Under the pieces are notes generated by a model. It had not been told where the DNA came from, searched no databases, and saw only the letters and a list, made by a program, of their open reading frames with translations. A stretch of 47,880 nucleotides of DNA. Source: a virus. Both the position numbers and the translations under genes were made by a program. The stretch lies in the IMG/VR virus record IMGVR_UViG_3300030617_000020, positions 1 to 47,880 of that record; one strand, written 5' to 3'. Shown one piece after another: positions 44,346-47,880 of this stretch (its first letter is position 1; each line of letters begins with the position of its first letter).

Positions 44346-44944
44346 CCGACCACACCAGCGCCGAGCAAGACAAAGAACGGGAGAAGGTGCAAAACGCGGC
44401 TCGTCTTTTAGAAGACCTGGGAGAGGTAGATTCGGCCTACGCCGTCCGTCTGATGTTAGCCAACATCTGCGCTAACGAGTTCGCCGCCCCCACGCCGAGC
44501 ACGCCCGGTCCGGTGGCGATCTATCAGACCAAGCATGTAGGTGCGTCTACGTGGATCGACGGAAGTGAGCACACATACACTCTTCGCCTGGCCTATCCGC
44601 AAGATTGGGACACGCGTATCGTCTACAGCGCCTCGTCCGCGCGGAGGCGGTATGAACATTGGCTACGCAGATCCGCCGTACATCGGTTGCGCCCTCACGA
44701 GGCTGCCACCCCACCCCCGCAGCCAAAGGTCGGAGACATGCTGACGAGAGCGCAGTGGTACGACATAGCCTCAAAGTACGCACTGAGAGATTGGACAAAC
44801 GACTACGTGACCTTGATAAAGGCTGTGTGTGCCGATTTTGCGGCGCTCGCATCCTCCCCCACGCAGCCAGGAATAGCCTGCGGTCACGGCAATGTCGTCT
44901 GCTCTTACCCTTGCATAGGCAAAGCCCGAGGACATTGCAAATGA
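44342..44944 (+). CDS. Probable fused hypothetical protein, 200 residues
   Basis: Residues 1-100 are a helical start and a small beta domain (VAIYQTKHVGASTWIDGSEH; RIVYSASSARRRYEHW). From about residue 104 the frame runs across what looks like the start of a lost methyltransferase gene in another frame (44652-44744), and residues about 125-200 (DMLTRAQWYDIASKYALRDW) look like a different protein. The join is best explained by a deletion that fused two genes. The C-terminal VCADFAAL portion matches no known family. Confidence 0.5.
   Translation: MTDHTSAEQDKEREKVQNAARLLEDLGEVDSAYAVRLMLANICANEFAAPTPSTPGPVAIYQTKHVGASTWIDGSEHTYTLRLAYPQDWDTRIVYSASSARRRYEHWLRRSAVHRLRPHEAATPPPQPKVGDMLTRAQWYDIASKYALRDWTNDYVTLIKAVCADFAALASSPTQPGIACGHGNVVCSYPCIGKARGHCK
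44652..44744 (+). pseudogene. Remnant of an adenine methyltransferase start (DPPY motif)
   Basis: GGAGG 4 nt before ATG 44652 introduces MNIGYADPPYIGCA, the typical start of phage Dam-type N6-adenine methyltransferases including catalytic DPPY. The similarity ends after about 14 codons and the frame stops at 44744. A deletion seems to have removed the rest; the surrounding reading frame now belongs to the 200-residue protein. Confidence 0.5.
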
Positions 44945-45207
44945 CCGCCTGCCCCCCCAACCTCCGCAAGGTTCCGCGCTCGTGGAAGAAGACCTCCACC
45001 GGCTCGACCCCAATGGGCGACCGCCTGAAGAAGGAGCGCATGCGTATGGGCTACACCGTCAAAGGCTTCGCCTCGGTAGTGGGCTGTACCGACTGCGCTG
45101 TGACTGGCATGGAGAACCGGGGTGTGATCTGCAACCTCTCCACCATCGTCGCTATGGCGCAAGTCCTCAACTGCTCCCTCGACTGGCTCGTCCTGGGGGA
45201 AGAATAA
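44941..45207 (+). CDS. XRE-family HTH regulator
   Basis: An 88-residue protein; residues about 25-85 form an XRE/Cro-type domain: GDRLKKERMRMGYTVKGFAS, then CTDCAVTGMENRG (turn and recognition helix) and NLSTIVAMAQVLNCSLDWLV. A basic N-terminal arm precedes it. ATG overlaps the upstream stop. It may control the middle genes or the switch to late transcription; the GCTTACA repeats are candidate sites but nothing links them directly. Confidence 0.75.
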   Translation: MTACPPNLRKVPRSWKKTSTGSTPMGDRLKKERMRMGYTVKGFASVVGCTDCAVTGMENRGVICNLSTIVAMAQVLNCSLDWLVLGEE

Positions 45208-45560
45208 TGTTCTGCTGGTTTGGTCACAAGTATCAGCCCTTGCCTCAACTATGGGACGGCGAAGCCGGTTTAGAAGTCCACACCGACTTGGAACAGTGCC
45301 AACGTTGTGGCAACTGCCGCCCCTTGCCGGGGGCCTACGCATGGCTGGCGGATGTCTACTTATCTGACCAAGGTAGTCGAGGGTTTGGATCCGGAGGAAG
45401 CGTGTTGAATAATGAACGAGAATTGAAGCTGCTCATTGCAGAGACGGTCGAAGCGCTTCGCGACCTGAAGAGACAGCAAGAGCTTTGGTGCCGGGGCGAT
45501 GGACTCGACACAACCCGCGTGTTGTCAGCGCTTGAAAAATGGGAGTCTTCGGATGCCTGA
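45207..45560 (+). CDS. Zinc-binding small protein (DUF1660-like start)
   Basis: A 117-residue protein. MFCWFGHKYQP and CQRCGNCR give a Cys/His set as in DUF1660-like prophage proteins. The second half is a helical segment (ELKLLIAETVEALRDLKRQQ). ATG shares a base with the upstream TAA. Function unknown. Confidence 0.55.
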   Translation: MFCWFGHKYQPLPQLWDGEAGLEVHTDLEQCQRCGNCRPLPGAYAWLADVYLSDQGSRGFGSGGSVLNNERELKLLIAETVEALRDLKRQQELWCRGDGLDTTRVLSALEKWESSDA

Positions 45561-45599
45561 ATACCACGGTTCCGTCCTACTTCTGCCGGGAGATGGGGA

Positions 45600-46049
45600 A
45601 TGAAAAACATCGTCCTCTTCGACCTTGACGGCACCATCGCCAACATCGACCACCGCCTTCACTACCTCTCTCGGGAGAACATAGATTGGACCGGGTCCGA
45701 ATCCCAGTGCGAGTACGACCTACCCATTCCCGCGACAGTAGCGATGCTGCGCGCCCTGTCCCAGAGCGGAAAACAAATTTGGTTGTGGACAGGAAGAACA
45801 GTTGGTGTCGAAGCCATGACCAAAATCTGGCTGGAACGCCACTCAATCCCGTACCACCAACTCCTGATGCGCCCCGAGGGAACTTTCCTGAGCGCCGCCA
45901 GTCTGAAGAAGAGGTGGCTCAACGACTCCCCCGTTCCCAAAGAACGAGTTATCTGCGCATTCGAAGACGAGCCCCGAATCGTAGAGATGCTGACCGGTGA
46001 GGGCCTAACCGTCTTCCACGTCCGCCGACCTGAACCGGAGTTCGAATGA
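45600..46049 (+). CDS. HAD-family phosphatase (PNKP-like 3'-phosphatase type)
   Basis: A 149-residue HAD enzyme: motif I LFDLDGTIANIDHR (Asp8, Asp10), motif II QIWLWTGRTVGV (Thr), motif III lysine region SLKKRWL, and motif IV CAFEDEPRI. It resembles the phosphatase domain of T4 polynucleotide kinase, which removes 3' phosphates, including 2',3'-cyclic phosphates, from RNA; no kinase domain is present here. Hammerhead cleavage leaves 2',3'-cyclic ends, so a link is possible but unproven. A 16-residue reading frame (45553-45603) precedes it and may couple translation. Confidence 0.75.
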   Translation: MKNIVLFDLDGTIANIDHRLHYLSRENIDWTGSESQCEYDLPIPATVAMLRALSQSGKQIWLWTGRTVGVEAMTKIWLERHSIPYHQLLMRPEGTFLSAASLKKRWLNDSPVPKERVICAFEDEPRIVEMLTGEGLTVFHVRRPEPEFE

Positions 46050-46060
46050 GGAGAAGTCCT

Positions 46061-46252
46061 ATGTCACGCTGGACTTGTATTTGCCAAGACTGCGGAGAAG
46101 AGATTGAGCCAGAGTTGGAGGAGAACGAACGCCTCAATGAACACGGCACCGAGATAACTTATTGGGTTCCCGTCTGCCCGGAGTGCGGATGGCAACTCGA
46201 CGAGGACCAGTCGATGGATTGGTTTGCGCAACAACGCAAGGAGGGAAATTAG
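46061..46252 (+). CDS. Small zinc-ribbon protein, 63 residues
   Basis: Two Cys pairs, CICQDCGEE and CPECGW, separated by about 27 residues: a zinc ribbon. AGGAG is 7 nt before ATG 46061. Probably binds nucleic acid or a host protein. Family not assigned. Confidence 0.6.
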   Translation: MSRWTCICQDCGEEIEPELEENERLNEHGTEITYWVPVCPECGWQLDEDQSMDWFAQQRKEGN

Positions 46253-46459
46253 ATGTTCGAAGATTTATATGAAGGGCAACCGCCCTCACGCCACCTCGAC
46301 GTGAAGTGGCACGGCGATGACAAGTGGAACTTGTTCGACTGCGAGGGGCATCCAATGGTGCTTCTCTTCACAGGTAACTCCGTCGAAGAGTGCGACTCCT
46401 GGCTCATCACCAACAGACCTGATGTTGACTTCGTCTACATCGAGAAGGGGCAATCATGA
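46253..46459 (+). CDS. Small hypothetical protein, 68 residues
   Basis: MFEDLYEGQPPSRHLDVKWH..., acidic with a beta-rich centre. AAGGAGG precedes the ATG. Overlaps the next gene by 4 nt. Family unknown. Confidence 0.5.
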   Translation: MFEDLYEGQPPSRHLDVKWHGDDKWNLFDCEGHPMVLLFTGNSVEECDSWLITNRPDVDFVYIEKGQS

Positions 46460-46593
46460 TCGTCTGCTACAAGTACCCGGCGCCTGAGTTCCGCACCGCC
46501 CCCGAGGAGCCCAAGCCCAAGCACCGTGCTGGCCTCGACCCCGAGGAAGTAGATTGGGAAGCGCACAAAGCATTTATGAGAGGAGAAGGGTGA
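46456..46593 (+). CDS. Tiny protein ending in DWEAHKAFMRGEG
   Basis: A 45-residue Pro/Glu-rich protein. Its C-terminal AHKAFMR resembles the ends of two nearby proteins (46826 and 47119). The Met-Arg codons (ATGAGAGGAG) provide the ribosome site for the next gene. Confidence 0.5.
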   Translation: MIVCYKYPAPEFRTAPEEPKPKHRAGLDPEEVDWEAHKAFMRGEG

Positions 46594-46829
46594 TGCCATG
46601 CTCTGACAACGGGCAAGATGAGCACGAGAACAAGTTGATGTACGGTCTCGATATTTCCAGTGCCGACCTAGCAGCAGCAGTGGCTTGCGAAGTCTTACAC
46701 AAAGCTGCCGAGGCTGGCCTCATCCCCCAGTGTAGTAAGACCGTTCAACTCTGGTGGAAGAACCACCAAGCCCGCGACGAGGAACGCCGCAAGACGGGAT
46801 GGCCCCTTAAACACAGGAACTTACCATGA
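46593..46829 (+). CDS. Small hypothetical protein, 78 residues
   Basis: MPCSDNGQDEHENKLMYGLD..., helical, basic near the end (QARDEERRKTGWPLKH). Start overlaps the preceding stop; stop overlaps the next start. Family unknown. Confidence 0.5.
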   Translation: MPCSDNGQDEHENKLMYGLDISSADLAAAVACEVLHKAAEAGLIPQCSKTVQLWWKNHQARDEERRKTGWPLKHRNLP

Positions 46830-47122
46830 TCTTTTACAAACACGAATGTGTAGATAACGACCTGTCTAGGGCAGGCGTCTATACAGCCTTCATCACCTAC
46901 GATGCCCGGACCCATGAGACGGCCTTCTTCAATGTCGTCTCTCGTGGAGAGTCCCCCGAAGACGGCGACATAGTTCCCTTCACCAAGCACCAGGTGGCCG
47001 TAGTCGAACGCCGCTACCTCGACTGGTGCGCTGCTCACCCCGACAAGGCTGTCGCCGCAGTAGGCGGGGCCGTGGTCCACTTCAACCGCGAAGCATACGA
47101 AGACTTCATGAGGTCGCTATGA
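46826..47122 (+). CDS. Hypothetical protein ending in REAYEDFMRSL
   Basis: A 98-residue alpha/beta protein (GVYTAFITYDARTHETAFFN; HQVAVVERRYLDWCAAHPDK). Its end resembles those of the proteins at 46456 and 47119. The ATGAGG encoding Met-Arg is the ribosome site for the next gene. Family unknown. Confidence 0.55.
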   Translation: MIFYKHECVDNDLSRAGVYTAFITYDARTHETAFFNVVSRGESPEDGDIVPFTKHQVAVVERRYLDWCAAHPDKAVAAVGGAVVHFNREAYEDFMRSL

Positions 47123-47469
47123 CTCAATGGGCAACGAATCCCTATACCCCCTACGGGGCGCAGATGGCTTCCCCCCACAACATCCAAGTGGGGGATCGCT
47201 TCCATTACGACGACACCTCCATCAATCCCAACACCGCCGACATCTTCGAGGGGGAGGTGATATCGGTGATGAGTGCGGATGTCTTCCGTGCCAAGATCAC
47301 TTCGCGGCAGGCGCAGAGTTTCTATGGAGGAACCGAGGTCTCACTGTCCTCGGCCAGCCGCTACATCACGTGGTACGCCAGTCTACTGGCGCCGCCTCTG
47401 CAAACGTCTCGGGAACTGCCCAACGGCTTCGACTACGACGCCCACAAAGACTTTATGAGGAACCTCTGA
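47119..47469 (+). CDS. Hypothetical protein ending in YDAHKDFMRNL
   Basis: A 116-residue protein with a beta-rich middle (IQVGDRFHYDDTSINP; VISVMSADVFRAKITSRQ) suggesting an SH3- or TUDOR-like barrel. C-terminal AHKDFMR again, and the codons TTTATGAGGA carry the ribosome site for the polymerase gene, whose ATG shares a base with this stop. Confidence 0.55.
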   Translation: MTQWATNPYTPYGAQMASPHNIQVGDRFHYDDTSINPNTADIFEGEVISVMSADVFRAKITSRQAQSFYGGTEVSLSSASRYITWYASLLAPPLQTSRELPNGFDYDAHKDFMRNL

Positions 47470-47880
47470 TGTCGTTTCGCCCTGAAGGTCCACTTGATGC
47501 CCGGATCATGGTCATCTCGGATGCCCCAGATTTCGACAGGAAGGGGGTGCCACGCCCTTTTGGGCAGAACCCTGGGGAGTTGCTAGGGCGCATGCTTGCG
47601 GAGGCCGGGATAGCCGTTTCCTCGTGCTTCGTGACGAGCGCCGTGCGTGAACGTCCGCCGGGGAATAAGATCGAGTTGTGGGCGCCCCCCACAAAAAAGG
47701 GGCAGACCGAGTTGGCTGGCTCCGAAAACGGCGTCGAGTGCCAAGGCCGCATCGTTCACCGCTACATCAAGGAAGGCTATGAAAAGCTCCAAGAGGAAAT
47801 CGCCCTCGTTCAACCCCGGCTCATTGTTGCGCTGGGTAATACTGCTCTTTGGGCTCTTACTGGCCTCGTTTCTGTTTCTA
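47469..47880 (+). CDS. DNA polymerase N-terminal subunit, first part (continues at base 1)
   Basis: This is the true start of the polymerase: ATG 47469, overlapping the preceding TGA. It encodes (M)SFRPEGPLDARIMVISDA... and continues in frame through the 182-bp overlap into base 1 (47712 corresponds to base 14). It adds 81 residues before the first Met of the copy at the left end and completes the UDG-like domain. Full length is 553 residues when joined. Confidence 0.9.
   Translation, partial: MSFRPEGPLDARIMVISDAPDFDRKGVPRPFGQNPGELLGRMLAEAGIAVSSCFVTSAVRERPPGNKIELWAPPTKKGQTELAGSENGVECQGRIVHRYIKEGYEKLQEEIALVQPRLIVALGNTALWALTGLVSVS
47699..47880. repeat. Terminal direct repeat (contig overlap), right copy
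   Basis: Same sequence as bases 1-182 except G at 47826 (A at 128). The codon is Val here and Ile in the left copy. See the left copy. Confidence 0.9.

Noticed and set aside
30529-47469. Temperate lifestyle because of parS sites and XRE regulators
   Set aside because: No integrase, ParA/ParB, replication initiator of a plasmid or convincing immunity region is present.

Overview
The window is a complete, or nearly complete, genome of a short-tailed double-stranded DNA phage (podovirus), assembled as a circle and opened inside the DNA polymerase gene. Its first 182 bases recur at 47699-47880 with one mismatch, so the unit genome is about 47,698 bp. The virion genes (terminase, portal, scaffold, capsid, P22 gp4/gp10-like tail proteins, a transglycosylase-bearing ejection protein, short fibre-like proteins) indicate a P22/LUZ24-like podovirus. 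No integrase, excisionase or partition protein is visible, so it looks lytic. A phage-encoded outer-membrane barrel with a Sec signal peptide, a GH108 endolysin and consensus chromosomal parS sites suggest a Gram-negative, probably proteobacterial host; the host cannot be named from the sequence.

Layout. 47469-47880 plus 1-4129 (+): end of the replication block, with a UDG-like/3'-5' exonuclease DNA polymerase split in two around a MazG-like gene and an XRE-AP2 gene, then a DUF3987-like helicase/primase. 4126-29636 (-): late genes, read from terminase (about 29.3 kb) down to lysis (about 4.1 kb), preceded by a tRNA-like gene. 29733-30528: a divergent control region with repeated GCTTACA elements, a boxA-like antitermination site and a large leader hairpin. 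30529-34775 (+): an early operon of very small genes containing three type II hammerhead ribozymes and three parS-like centromere sites. 34784-35121: terminator and an AT-rich imperfect palindrome flanked by inverted 8-bp iterons, a candidate replication origin. 35122-47469 (+): middle genes including an HNH endonuclease, a Cas4/RecB-like exonuclease, a Sak4-like recombinase ATPase, an SSB-like protein, an outer-membrane protein, an XRE regulator and a HAD phosphatase.

The most unusual region is 31.1-33.7 kb. Each of the three hammerhead ribozymes starts 2-4 nt after the stop codon of a tiny predicted membrane protein and ends 14-31 nt before the next start codon. Self-cleavage would cut the early transcript into units whose new 3' end carries stem III and whose new 5' end carries stem I. 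In the same stretch lie two exact and one near-exact matches to the bacterial parS consensus, with no ParA or ParB gene in the phage, suggesting that host ParB is recruited or titrated. The other strong signals are the polymerase split at its NLQNIP motif and a virion-cluster ATP-grasp (PurD-like) gene.
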